Shown here: piece after piece, positions 45,701 to 56,926 of the stretch | Layout of the letters: each line of letters opens with the position of its first letter | Position numbering within the stretch: position 1 is the stretch's first letter | Source: Grammothele lineata | Lineage: Eukaryota; Basidiomycota; Agaricomycetes; Polyporales; Polyporaceae | Direction of reading: 5' to 3' | Assembly (NCBI GenBank): GCA_002150815.3 | Contig: NDFF03000011.1 | Coordinates: forward strand, 372,001-436,000 | DNA: 64,000 nucleotides | The notes under the pieces: model-generated | The model's input: only the letters and a program-made list of their open reading frames with translations | Databases searched by the model: none | Told to the model about the DNA's origin: nothing | Made by a program: the position numbers and the translations under genes

Positions 45701-48513
45701 ACAAGTACAGACATCAACCATCGAACTCGCGGACATGGTCCGCTGGTACATACATTTCAAGTGGATCGGGCTCATAGCGCGCAGGTAACAGTGGGTCATA
45801 TCCTAACAAATTCGAGGTATCAGTTGCTTCCATGCAAAGAAAGCTTAGAAGAATGCGTACAAGAGGCCTCAAGAGATCGTCTTTGTTCCGAACTACCAGT
45901 CGGGCAGTAGGTTGTCCGCGATCGTACAGCAAGCGCACCTTGTCTAGATACAGCTGTCATTATTAAAGAACAATATGCGCACGGGCGAGCGGTGCACTTA
46001 CTCAGGGCGTAAAGTTGCCTCGCCTGCGAGCCGCTTGTTAGACAGGTCACCAACGCAAGCCTGTCTACTCACCTGTGCAGGAATGTCCGTGGCGGGAAAA
46101 TGCAAGCCGCGGTACAGATCATGCGTCTGGTTCCAATCCACAAGCTCCGCGACGACCTGCCCGTTCCACAACTCGTCGAACTGGTACACCAGCACGCGGT
46201 GGAACTGCGTCAAATCCTTCATGCCCCCCGCGGTCACCTTGAGGAACGTCTCGAGGTCCGGCGCAGCCCCGAGCTGCTCGTTGATCTGCGCCATGACCGC
46301 GAAGACGTCCATCATGCCCACGGCCCCCGTCCCGCGCCGCCGGCGGAAGCCCCCGCGCGAGGGCGCGCTCCCCCCGCTCCCGCTCCCGTGGGACTCTGGG
46401 GTGGCCACGGCGCCCCCAACGCGCCGAGTCCGCCGGAGACGCTCCAGGGCGAGCAGGGGCTTCGAGCGGCTCGTCGTGCTCTCCAGGATGTCTTCGGCGC
46501 TTGGAAGCCATGTGTCCTCCCCAGCGACGCTGTGCGCCTGGCTCAGGGCCGAGAGGGCAGAGGATCCTGATACGGTGCCTTGGCTGCTGGTCACGATGCG
46601 CGCCACCGCGCCGAGATTGCTGGTGGAATCCTCGGGGGTGACGACGGACGTGCCCTCTTCCGAGGACTGAGAGACGAGTGTGCGCCCTGAACTGTTGGAA
46701 GCCGAGGCGGATACCGAGGCGTCAGAGGGCGAGGAGATGCCCGAGCCGACCGACCCGTCTTCCGACGTCGTGGTTGGAGGCGGGTAGAGCGGGTTGAAGA
46801 TGTCGCGCTCGAGTTCGAATTCGAGGATAATGATGTTGTATGCCGCGTCGACCTCGTTCTCTTGGTCGGCCGGGTTCGCAAGAGGTGACATCTGAGGCCG
46901 GTGGGCTGCACACCAGCAAGTCCACGTCCGTCGATTCTGAGGGTCCCGATTGAGATCCTCAGCGGGAGCAGAACCAGGAGCGCCCCAACCACTGAGCATG
47001 AAGACATGTAGGTTCTCCGCTTGCTCCTCTGCTGTCAAGGAAGTGTCGCTGAGGTACTGGATATTGTCGAAGAGGATGTCCGCTTGATTATCCGGCAACA
47101 TCTGTGAGAAACATTCCAGTCCAAACAGGTATCGAGGGGAAAGGCCAAGAAGTTCTGTAGAATTCTGGCGCATATGGTGAGGTGGGCGCGAAAGGGTAAA
47201 GCTGAATGGCTCACCTCTGAAACCTGGCGAACTACGAGGTTGCCCGTCTCTGCGTCTTCCTCCACCGCCACGAGAACACCGAAGCCTTGGACGGCACCAG
47301 GTGTACGAATCGGCTACGCGGAAAGGACTTGAATGGGATTCGAGACGGAAGCAAAAACTAACGCTGCGTACCTCGTCCTCACATTTCGTCAATTGCCCCT
47401 CACGTCCCACAATAAGATGATGGCCGCTCTCGTCTTCAATATGTTGGTAGCGGACAGTAAGATGGCCATTTGGCATAGACGAGCCACTTCGCCGGCTGCC
47501 TGAACGGGATGATAGGGGTTCATTTGAAGATGCCCGAGAAGGATCAGCAGATGGATCTGCAGAAAGCGGCGCTAGCGGCTCAAGAGACCCGTGTGTGGAG
47601 CGTGAGCGTGACGCGAGCGGGCTGGATTGTCCTCTAGTGGACGGTATACCAGAGCTGAAGGGAGAGCCGGACCCGTCGTCAAGAGGGGGGAGGGGAACGA
47701 TGCCGGATTGCGAGAAGTTGGATGGAGGCAGGGGCTTGTGTGCAGGAGTTGGAGCAGAACTGTCGAGCGTACCTGGCAAGATGGCGGTCGGCGGCTCGGT
47801 GAAGGCCTCTGCCACTACCTCTGACAGGTTGGGAGGATGGCGGGGATCGTACACGTCCTCATCCGAAGCGCCCGATTCGGGTCCGGGAGGGATCATGACA
47901 GGCTCTCCCGCTGGACCGGCGGTGAAGAGAGCATCGACACTTGCCGCGGAGTCGGAACCGGCACTGGTGGGGAGAGCGGTGGAGAAAGACCTGGGAGAGA
48001 AGGGACTCTGATCGGCAGGGAAATCGCGAAAGTTGGGGACAGAAGTACGCTTCGAATGGCCGGCGCGGCGCAGAGGGGTAGAGTCGGACAGTGAAGTACG
48101 AGCATCACTGGAGTCGGTGTGGGACGCGTCCGACTCTGGGAGAGGTGGAAGGGTAGGAGAAGTGGGAGATCGACATGATCCTACTATGGCGTCTTGACGA
48201 ACGGAAGCTTGCGTTTCCTGAGGTTTGGGATCATCTGGGAGAGGGTTAGGTAGGAGGGCAGGGGCGGGAGCATTCACATGCCAGAAGATGTCTTGGAGGA
48301 TTGAGCAGGCTGTATGCCGCTAAGGAGGGAGCGGACGGGGTATACGTAGGAGACGGTCGGGGTCGGGGAGGGCTGGTCGTGGGGCGTCGAGCCGTCGGAG
48401 GACATGGACGGCGAGATGGCGGGTCGCGGCCAGGGGACAGAGGCCAGTTCTCGATGTTGGAGCAGAGACCGAGCCCGGCGGGGGGAGGCCAGCGCCCCTC
48501 CGCTGCGAGCCAT
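42751..48513 (-). CDS. phy1: Fungal phytochrome, hybrid histidine kinase
   Basis: Red/far-red photoreceptor kinase, about 1,600 residues. After a long disordered N-terminus comes the PAS domain with the bacterial/fungal-type chromophore Cys: LTKCEDE joined to PIRTPGAVQGFGVLVAVEED. It continues QNSTELLGLSPRYLFGLE. A Ser-rich, Arg-rich insertion of some 120 residues precedes the GAF domain (FLKVTAGGMKDLTQFHRVLV, GLHFPATDIPAQ, ARQLYAL). The PHY domain includes THCYLRAMSPIHLKYLENMG. The kinase has SHEVRTPLNHIINYLELAM (phospho-His), VVANLTANALKYTSRG (N box), VADTGCGIP and GLGLAVVARIVEQLGG. The receiver has VLMDIQMPLLNGYEATERI (phospho-Asp) and GWILKPID (Lys). All frames join through many short introns. 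Start uncertain: 48513, 48405 or 48277. Confidence 0.93.
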
Positions 48514-49292
48514 TATCTAGGCGAATTTCGGCGTCGGTGTTCTCCACATATGGGCATGTCTCTGGGCGTCGGAGCTTACGTTGCCCAAATCCGGCAGGCG
48601 GGGTGGCCTTTTGGCGCAATAAGCGGGAAATTAGGGCGGACCTGAGAGGGCACACGGAGTGGAGCACGGCGTGACGGAGGAGCCCCTGTCTTCTTGGTCC
48701 GCGGTGGAGCGAGTCCGACGACCTAGCGCTGGCGGCCCGGGTCAACCAACCATCGCAGTCCAGCCAGAGCCAGCTCGCGATCGTTAGCAGCATCGTATCG
48801 CATAGCAGATCATCCGGACGCTGCTACCTTCTCCCTCGACTGCACCGGCTCCGAGCCCGAGCCGCCTCTTGCCCACAGCTTGCGCCCCCACCGGCACTAG
48901 TGTCGCCTCGGCCAGGCCATAAATGGCCATCCTTTCGTCCAGGCCGCAGGACGGATATGACGCAACTGTGATCGTTCGACCAAGCGGCCGGCCCAGACGC
49001 TGTTGCCCCAGAGATGCGCATGGGAAGAGGTCGAGCTTGTACACGTACAGAAGGCGAATGTCTTCCTCGGGCACACATCCTTTCGGCCTCCCGCGGCACG
49101 GTCCGACTTCGTTCAGTGGCAGCGCGCTCCGCCCTTCGATTTCAAACCCAGAAGCTAAACGGTCACTCTATTCGTCCTCCGTCCTACACCGACATATACC
49201 ATGCACAACCCCGGGCAATCCAACACAGAGCCAGGCCTCCCAAGGACCGGAATCTCGGATCGTCGACCCCTGTTGTAGAATGGAGCAGAGTT

Positions 49293-49309
49293 CGGGCGCT
49301 CTCGGCCGA
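49293..49309 (+). promoter_or_regulatory. 17-bp upstream element conserved between the two transporter copies
   Basis: cgggcgctctcggccga is identical at 49293-49309 and 53595-53611, about 195-210 bases before each transporter start, while flanking sequence has diverged. Confidence 0.5.
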
Positions 49310-49441
49310 TAAGACGCCCTTTCACCGAACGGCCTCCCGGCACGGCGTGCGCAAACGAAAATACAGGCCCGCGAGTCCGCGGGTGTGTGCGGATTAATTC
49401 TCCGCGCAACACTCGATTATCAGGCGGCCGTTCTTCTGCGC

Positions 49442-49450
49442 CATATATAC
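49442..49450 (+). promoter_or_regulatory. TATA box of transporter 1
   Basis: catatatac, about 60 bases before the ATG at 49504; the same gcgccatatatacc string precedes transporter 2. Confidence 0.6.
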
Positions 49451-49503
49451 CGCATGTCGCATGTTTTGCGCGCGCCGAACTGCCCTCTTTGACCCCCACC
49501 GTC

Positions 49504-51763
49504 ATGTCTGTGCTCGCCGACCTCAAGAGTGAGGCCGCGACTCGTCCCCAAACTGACGTCGCCCCTCCGTCAGCGGTACTCCCGGACATTGAACATGCCG
49601 CCGTAGCGGACGATCCCCGAGCTTGGTCCAGGGCACGCAAGGTATGTATCGTCCCTCGCTCGTTCCCAGGCACCCGTCCCGGACACGGTGACGTCGCGTC
49701 GATCGTGTGCTTGGGCGGAAATGGAAATGCTGACGCTCGCGGGCCCGACGCAACTCTAGCTGACAGTCGTCACCACCGTCTCCGCCGCGAGCATGATCGC
49801 AGGCCTCGGCGCCAATATTTATAATCGTGAGCACCCGGGCCATGGGGTAGTGTTCTGAGAGCGCGATCCGGAGGAATTCACCGTGCGCCCGGACGCACCG
49901 TCTGCGTCTCCTCGTCCCCAGCGTCCATATCGCAGATTGAGGAGCAGCTGCATGCATCGAGCGGCTCAATCGCGCTCAGCCTTTCCCTGTTCATTCTCCT
50001 CCAAGGAGGTGTTCCTTTGGTGTGGAGCACGCTCAGCGAGTTCTGGGGAAGGAAGGTACGTCCCCGGGGCGCTTGCCAAGACATGCTCATAACCCGTGTG
50101 GCCGATCGACAGAAAATCTACCTGGTCTCCACCGCGCTATGTATGATCGGCTGTATCGTCGGTGCGCTGTCCAAAACGATCAACGTCCTTATCGGCATGC
50201 GCTGCTTCCAAGCTGTAGGGTACGTATGGACAATACATTTGTTGAAACCTCTGAATCTTCACACGGCGATCCTACACACAGATCCAGCGCCGTCATCGCG
50301 CTCGGTGCGGCGACCCTCGCGGACATTTACGAGCCCGCGCAAAGAGGAACGATGATGGGCATCTACTACAGCGCGCCCTTACTCGGACCCTCGCTCGGCC
50401 CAATCCTCGGCGGAGTGCTCACGCAGGGGTTCAGCTGGCGCGCGACATTCTGGTTCCTCGCCATCTTCGTCGGGCTATGCTTCCTCTCGTTCATCCCGTT
50501 CAAGGACACTTTCCGCCGCGAGCGCAGCCTGACGTACCAGGCTGCGCTCAAGCGCAGGCGGGCGTTGATGTCTGCGAAGGGCTCGGAGACGTCGAGCTTG
50601 TCACAGATCACTGCGGTCTCCCGCGTGGTGTCCCCACAGCCCGCGCCGGAGTCCAAATCCAAGGCAGGCGTGCGAGACGCTATCGAGGAGCTCGCACGAG
50701 ACCGGGATGTGGAGAAGCAGCAGCAACCGCCTCACGCGGAAGCCGTTCCCGCACCTATGGACGACATCAAGCTCTCGCTGGCTGACGTAAATCCAGTCAA
50801 GCCTATTGTCTACGTCCTGCGAAGGATCAACAACCTGATTATCCTTACGGCATCCGGTTAGTACCTCAATGCTCATTTCCCCCTCCTTCCTAACTTCTGA
50901 GTCTACAGGCCTCATATTTGGCCTCAGCTACTGCATCTCGTACACGTGCTCAAGGACGCTCGCAAACAAATACGGATACAACGCTCTAGAGATCGGATTG
51001 GTGTTGCTTTCCCTCGGCGTTGGTGGGTATTGTCATTTGATGTCAATCAGACATGCTCAGTCCGCTCACCGCACGTCTTCCAGGCTCGCTCGTAGGCAGC
51101 GTGTGCGGCGGGCGGTACTCGGACTACGTGCTCAGGAAGGTCAAAGCACGTAACGGCGGCACAAGCAGCGCAGAGGTACGGCCTTCTCTCGCCTCGTGCC
51201 TGCAAAAAGTATCTCACGCATTTTCCTCCCATATAGATGCGCTTGCAAAGCACGCTGTACTTCATGCCCTTCCTGCCACTATCCGTGATCGCGTACGGGT
51301 GGGTGTGCGAAGAGCACGTCAACGTCGCCGCGATATGTGTCATGCTCTTCCTCGCCGGCTTGTTCTCCATGTGAGTCTCGAGCGCAGTGTCCGATTAGCT
51401 CGCCTTTGACGTACGTTTGACGGCTTAGATCGATATACACGAGCACGCTCGCGTACATCGTTGATGCCAACGTGGGCCGGTCGTCGTCTGCTGTGGCTGC
51501 GAACAGCGCGTTCCGAGGCCTTACGGCGTTCATCGCGACCGAGGTGGCGGCTCCTCTGCAGGTGCGTGTGTTTATGCTTACTGAGGCCAGGCGTGTCTGA
51601 CCTTTCACCACGTCGTCAACCAAAGAATGCTATCGGAGATGGCGGTTTGTACTCCCTTTGGGCTGGGCTGATGGTTCTCTGCGACGTTCTCATTCTGCTG
51701 GTGTGGTGGCGAGGCGGCGTATGGCGGGAGAAGTGGGAGTTAAAAGAACGGAACAAGGCGTGA
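49504..51763 (+). CDS. DHA1-type major facilitator (drug:H+ antiporter-like), copy 1
   Basis: Twelve-span MFS transporter, plasma membrane expected. The cytosolic N-terminus has IEHAAVADDPRAWSRARK. The spans follow: LTVVTTVSAASMIAGLGANI, IALSLSLFILLQGGVPLVWS, motif A-like LSEFWGRK, ALCMIGCIVGALSKTINVL. LADIYEPAQRGTMMGIYYSA and GPILGGVLTQGFSWRATFWF are typical of the DHA1 group. A long charged central loop of about 110 residues (KDTFRRERSLTYQ ... MDDIKLSLADVNPVKPI) precedes the second half (GLIFGLSYCISYTCS, SLVGSVCGGRYSDYVLRK, VGRSSSAVAANSAFRGLTAF) and the tail WWRGGVWREKWELKERNKA. Nine or ten introns, all in phase. Substrate unknown. Tandem duplicate of the gene at 53806. Confidence 0.92.
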
Positions 51764-52031
51764 AAACCGCGTTCCGCATTCGCTCCGGTCCTCCCCTTGC
51801 TCTACTGTGCTCTCATCTCTATTTTCGGGATTTATCTCTTTTTTTAACTCACGCGTACCCCATACTAACGGGCCTAGAGGCTATCGGCATTTAGACATAG
51901 ACGAACCCCCGTGTATCCATAGAACGATACATCTCGCAATGATGATGATAGTCACGACCCCACGCTCATCGACAAATCTCCCAACGTTGGTTGCATACAG
52001 CTACTCCCCATGCCTTGCTGCCCCACTCCGC

Positions 52032-52419
52032 TCAATGGCTCGTGAACTCCGCAGCGTCCTTCTGGTAATCCTGCCACCGCACTAGCTCTTCGGCGCCCTG
52101 CTGGTTGCCGCTGAAGACATTGATGGGACCGCCCTGCGGAGACCTCAGTATTAGCGGTGTGGTCTATAGGACACTTGGACTCCGCGGGACACGTGAACGC
52201 GCGCGCACCAACACAAAACCTACTCACCCGTGCCTGATGGAGAGTCTGCTTGACTTGCGGTGGGAGGTTCGTTCCCGCGCCCGCGTGCAGATCGTCCTTT
52301 GCCGCGCTGGACAGGGCGGCGGTCTTCCCGTTGAGAGAAGGTACTCTGGGAGCCGCAGTGGCAGCCGTGGCGATACCAAGAAGGGTAATGGTGAGGTAGT
52401 GGAAGGAGAAGGCCTTCAT
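52032..52419 (-). CDS. Small secreted protein, copy 1 (intact)
   Basis: About 97 residues in two exons. Signal peptide MKAFSFHYLTITLLGIATAA, cleavage expected around ATAAPR. The mature part has LNGKTAALSSAAKDDLHAGA and NLPPQVKQTLHQAR. The intron (GTGAGT donor, CCGCAG acceptor, phase 0) is followed by GGPINVFSGNQQGAEELVRW and the end DAAEFTSH. There is no cysteine in the mature region, which is unusual among small secreted fungal proteins. No known family. It lies tail-to-tail with transporter 1, only about 270 bases away, and a broken copy stands in the same place next to transporter 2. Confidence 0.75.
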
Positions 52420-53594
52420 GACTGTTGAACGTGAAATGGCAGGTGGCTTTGAATGCTGAAGGTTGTTCGTCGTCGAGGAGGAAAGACGGATGTCCTATGA
52501 GTTAAGGCGACCCATGAACTTATGTGCCTAAAGGAAGGGGCTGGCACGAAGACCCTGTCAGCCACTTCGGAAACACACAACCAGTCAACCAGTCAGCCTC
52601 AGAATCCGGAATGAACTACACCGCAGATCCGAAGTCCTGTCGACTGAACGAGGAACACACACATATGCGGCTGACATTTACACCAGGCTATGGGCTCGCT
52701 TGTACGACCCAATTTTGGCACCAAGGCGTCGTAGCTCGAGCAAAGTTTCCGAGGAGGGCAGCGCCTGGTGTTCGAATTCTCGAAGGCGATGTCTGCGAAA
52801 GTAGAGTAACTGAGAATAGCCATGGCGCGCGCCCTCGGAGTATGTGCGCGTTTTACCGTCTACCTTCAAAACTCCTGGTTGAACGGACCGGTATGACGCC
52901 ACCGCGACGACCCGACTATAAGGCTGGTCCAGATGCTGTTGCTCTAAAGATGCGCATAAGTAAGTATTAGGAAGAGGTTGAACGTTAAACTTGTACAAGT
53001 ACAGAAGGCAAAGGTCTTCCTCGAACACACATACAAGCCCACACATCCTCAGTTCGGCTTGTCACGGCACGATCCGAGTCCGTCGGCATCGCCCCCGAGG
53101 TCCGGGCAGCGAGCGCCGGCAAACAGTCGACGACGCCACTGCTCGCTGTCCTGCGTACATGCATACGGGTACTTAGAGCAGATCATGAACGCTATCTCAT
53201 CCATACGACCAACTTGAAAGCTTTCCTCCCTTGGAGTTGGAGATGTAGGTTGCCTCCCGCACCAATCCTGCAGTGTTGGTTTGTCCGTGTTCACACGGTG
53301 GGGACTGATCGAGAAATGTTGACGCCCGACAGCGCCCGACTCGGCCGAACGCATCAATCCGTTTCAGCCGGCGCGACGCTCGACTGCGCCTCTTGACAGA
53401 ACCATGCACGGTGCGACCAAATCCTTGAAAATACTGTCGGATTCGGGGAACGGTACGCGCTTCGTCCTCAGTCTAGCACTAACGTAAATACGTCATGCAT
53501 AAGCCGGTCGCGTGCCATCCTTGAACAGTATGGCTGCGCAACGGTTGTATTCGACCTCAAAATCATCCACCTAGACGTAGAGTCAAGCATAGTC

Positions 53595-53611
53595 CGGGCG
53601 CTCTCGGCCGA
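53595..53611 (+). promoter_or_regulatory. 17-bp conserved upstream element, transporter 2
   Basis: Exact counterpart of 49293-49309. Confidence 0.5.
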
Positions 53612-53746
53612 GAGGACCTTCTTCCACCGAATAGTCTACCGGCACGCCTCATGCAAAGATCGAATTGCAGGGTCCGAGTCAGCGGGTGTGAGTACAGAAT
53701 CATTCTCCGTGTAACAGCCAATAATCATGCGACCACCCCTCCGCGC

Positions 53747-53755
53747 CATATATAC
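53747..53755 (+). promoter_or_regulatory. TATA box of transporter 2
   Basis: catatatac, about 57 bases before the ATG at 53806, in the same context as in transporter 1. Confidence 0.6.
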
Positions 53756-53805
53756 CACGTCGTTTACGCACTGAACTGGGCTCCCTTTGCCACCCTCTCA
53801 TTGTG

Positions 53806-56057
53806 ATGTCTCCTCCCGCCAGCCTCCAAATCGAGGCGGTGACTCGTCCCGAGACTGATGTTGTCGTCCCGTTGGAGGAACTCCCGGACATTGAACATGC
53901 TGCCGTAACGGATGATCCCCGAGCCTGGTCCGGGACACGCAAGGTGCGTATTCGTTTCTGCCCGCTGCGCAGACGGTGACGTTGTGGCGAGCGTGGTTCA
54001 ACGGAAATGAAAATGCTGACGCTCGCGGGCCCGGCCCAACTACAGCTAGTAGTCGTCACAACGGTTTCAGTTGCTAGTATGATCTCGGGTCTTGGCGCCA
54101 ACATCTATAATCGTGAGCACTCGGCACCTGGGACAATGTCCTGAGAGGGCGATCCGAAGAAATTCACCGTGCGTCCGGACGCACGCTCTGCGCCTCCCCG
54201 TCGCCAGCGTCCATATCACAGATTGAGGAGCAGTTGCACGCGTCGAGCGGTTCAATCGCACTGACCCTTTCCCTATTCATTCTCCTCCAAGGGGGCTTCC
54301 CCTTGGTATGGAGTACGGTCAGCGAGTTCGTCGGAAAGAAGGTACGTCTCTGGTCGAGGTCGTTGCCAAGGTATGCTTATAACCAGTGTGGCCAATCGAT
54401 AGAAAGTCTATTTGGCCTCCACCGCGCTATGTATAGTCGCCTGTATTGTCGCTGCGCTGGCCAAGACAATCAACGTCCTCATCGGCATGCGTTGCGTTCA
54501 AGCGGTAGGGTGCGTATGGACAGCGTACCCGTTGTAATTCCCGAATTCTCATATCCGATGATACTACCCATAGGTCTAGTGCGGTCCTCACGCTTGGCGC
54601 AGCAACGCTTGCAGATATCTACGAGCCTGCACAAAGAGGCACGATGATGGGCCTCTACTATAGTGCACCCCTACTCGGCCCCGCACTTGGCCCAATCCTC
54701 GGCGGATCACTCACACAGGGATGGAGCTGGCGCGCAACGTTCTGGTTCCTCGCCATTTTTGTCGGGCTGTGCTTCCTCTCGTTTATCCCGTTCAAGGACA
54801 CTTTCCGCCGCGAGCGCAGTCTCACATACCAGACCGCGCTCAAGCGCAAGCGCGCGCTGATGTCTGCGAAGGCCTCTGGGGCGCCGAGTGAGCCGCAGGA
54901 CATTGCGGCTTCCCGTGTGGCGCCATCGCAGCCCGGCGTGCCGGATGCCGAAGCTAAGTCGGGAGCGCGCGACGATGTCGAAGAGATCGGGCGAGACCGG
55001 GACGTAGAGAAGCAGAAACAGTCTCCCCACACGGAGACCGTCCCCGCGCCCATGGACGACATCAAGCTCTCGTTGGCTGACGTGAACCCCGTCAAGCCCA
55101 TCGTATACATAGTACGAAGGATCAATAACCTAATCATGCTCACGGCATCCGGTGAGCATCTTTGTGCTCATCACTAGTACTGTTCTAATCTCGTGGTTTG
55201 TAGGTCTGATTTTCGGCCTGAGCTATTCTATCTCATATACGTGCTCGAGGACCCTTTCAAGCCAGTACGGATACAAGGCTCTGGCAATCGGCTTCGTTCT
55301 ACTGTCTCTCGGTGGTGGTAGGCATTATCGTTCGGCATTCATCGGACTCGTTCAGCCCTCTCACCGCACGTCTTCTAGGCTCGCTCGTAGGCAGTACGTG
55401 CGGCGGACGGTACTCGGACTACGTGTTGAGGAAGCTTAAAGCACGTAATGGCGGCATCAGCAGCCCAGAGGTACGATCATCTTACTCGTCATGCCTACAG
55501 AAAGTATCTCACGCATTTTTTCGCTATACAGATGCGCTTGCAAAGCACGTTGTACTTCATGCCCTTCCTCCCGCTATCCGTGATTGCGTACGGATGGGTA
55601 TGCCAAGAGCACGTTCACGTTGCCGCGATATGTGTCACGCTCTTCTTCTCCGGCCTCTTCTCCTTGTGAGTCGCACGCTGGCTGTCCGATTGGTCGACCT
55701 TTTGACGTACATTTGATGGCTCAGGTCGATATACGCGAGCACCCTCGCGTACATGGTTGACGCCAATGTGGGCCGGTCGTCGTCTGCCGTAGCTGCTAAC
55801 AGCGCGTTCCGGGGTCTTACCGCCTTCATCGCGACCGAGATAGCGGCCCCTCTACAGGTGTGTGTTGACACTTAACGGGGCCGGACATGTTTGACCTTTC
55901 TTCTCTCCATTGATTGAAGAGCTCCATTGGGGACGGCGGCTTGTACTCCCTTTGGGCTGGGCTGATGGTCCTCTGCGACGTTCTCATCCTGCTGGTGTGG
56001 TGGCGAGGCGGCGTGTGGCGGGAGAAGTGGGATCTAAGAGAGAGGAGCAAGGCGTAA
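53806..56057 (+). CDS. DHA1-type major facilitator, copy 2
   Basis: Tandem paralogue of the transporter at 49504, with the same exon-intron layout. The N-terminus differs most (MSPPASLQIEAVTRPETDVV), then IEHAAVTDDPRAWSGTRK. Membrane segments are near-identical (ISGLGANIYN, LFILLQGGFPLVWSTVSEF, GPILGGSLTQGWSWRATFWF). The central loop is the second variable part (KASGAPSEPQDIAASRVAPS, then DDVEEIGRDRDVEKQKQ). The C-terminus is WREKWDLRERSKA. All splice sites and frames are intact, so both copies look functional. Differences cluster in the cytosolic N-terminus and central loop, where regulation rather than transport would change (inference). Confidence 0.92.
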
Positions 56058-56503
56058 ACCCCATGACCTGGTGAAGCAAGCTACACGAGTCGTCGGACGG
56101 GAAGGGAAGCTCCTATAAAATATATAAGAATCTTAATGCGCCGGCGAGCGCGAAGACTTGGATTACACCGCGTAGGCGCCAACGCTATTGCACCTTCCGC
56201 ACCTATCTCCCGACCGCCTCCCCTCAACCGCGACGCCCGGCGTGGACGTTCGCATCGGTCCCCCTTCCCCTCCCCCTCCGACTCCGCTAGAGGCTCTCAC
56301 CTTTGTTGTTTGGAGTTTCCTTTTCGCACGCGCGCCGTACTAACACGTCTAGATGCTATAGGCATTCTTGCATAGACGACTCCCGCATGTAACCACAGAA
56401 CGATACGTGTTGGGACAATGACAGTCCTGACCCCACGCTCATCGATGAATTTCGTGGCATTGCTCGTATGGTTGTCGTGCCGGCCCCGCGACCGCTACCG
56501 TGT
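56058..56503. other. Intergenic between transporter 2 and the broken small secreted protein
   Basis: About 450 bases. Counterpart of 51764-52031 but longer; no gene. Confidence 0.4.
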
Positions 56504-56926
56504 CTAAGGGCGCGAGAACTCCGTAACGCCCCTCCAGTAGCCCTTCCACCGCACCAACTCTTTAGCGTCCTGCTGGTTGCCGGTGGAAATGTTGACGGGA
56601 CCACCCCGTGGATATCTCAATATTAACCGTATGGTCTGTAGGGCGCTTCGATTCGATTTCGTGGGACGCATGGACTCTGCGCGCACCGACATCCCAAAGG
56701 CGACAGCGCATAGGAACAAGACAGGGTATCTACCCGTGCCTCGGGGAGGGTTTGCTTGAACTGCGGAGGGAGGTTAATGTCGGCGCCCGCGTGCACGCTG
56801 TCATCGGCTGCACTTGACAGGGCGGCGGTCTTCCCGTTCAGAAAACTTGCCGGCGTCGCGGTGGTGTGGCAATGCCGAGAAGAGTGATGGTGAAGTAGCC
56901 TAGGAACCAGAAATCGACGTCTTCAT
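56504..56926 (-). pseudogene. Small secreted protein, copy 2, broken
   Basis: Duplicate of the gene at 52032-52419 in the matching position. The initiator and MK are recognisable, but homologous segments now lie in different frames: an early in-frame stop after about eight codons, then YFTITLLGIAT in a second frame, then LNGKTAALSSAADDSVHAGA and NLPPQFKQTLPEAR in a third. The splice donor has changed from GTGAGT to GTAGAT. The last exon is still readable (GGPVNISTGNQQDAKELVRW, end EFSRP). At least two indels are therefore present and no full-length product is expected. Raw sequencing error is the alternative, but the donor change supports true decay. Confidence 0.8.

Larger units (their letters stand above)
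48514..49503. promoter_or_regulatory. Divergent upstream region, phytochrome and transporter 1
   Basis: About 990 bases between head-to-head starts. From about 48925 rightward it is repeated, diverged, at about 52,890-53,805 upstream of transporter 2. A minus-strand open frame (48784-49074) has a diverged counterpart at 52678-53046 (shared EED...LLY.YK and VVAVASY/ITVASY), but neither looks like a working gene. Confidence 0.5.
52420..53805. other. Junction of the two duplicated units
   Basis: From 52420 to about 52870 it is the upstream region of the small secreted protein and matches about 56,930-57,420. From about 52,890 to 53,805 it matches the upstream region of transporter 1. No gene is called. 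Confidence 0.5.

Noticed and set aside
48784..53046. Minus-strand open frames at 48784-49074 and 52678-53046 as a third duplicated gene
   Set aside because: They are similar to each other only because the DNA is duplicated; the frames are not preserved over their full length and no domain or splice structure supports a protein.
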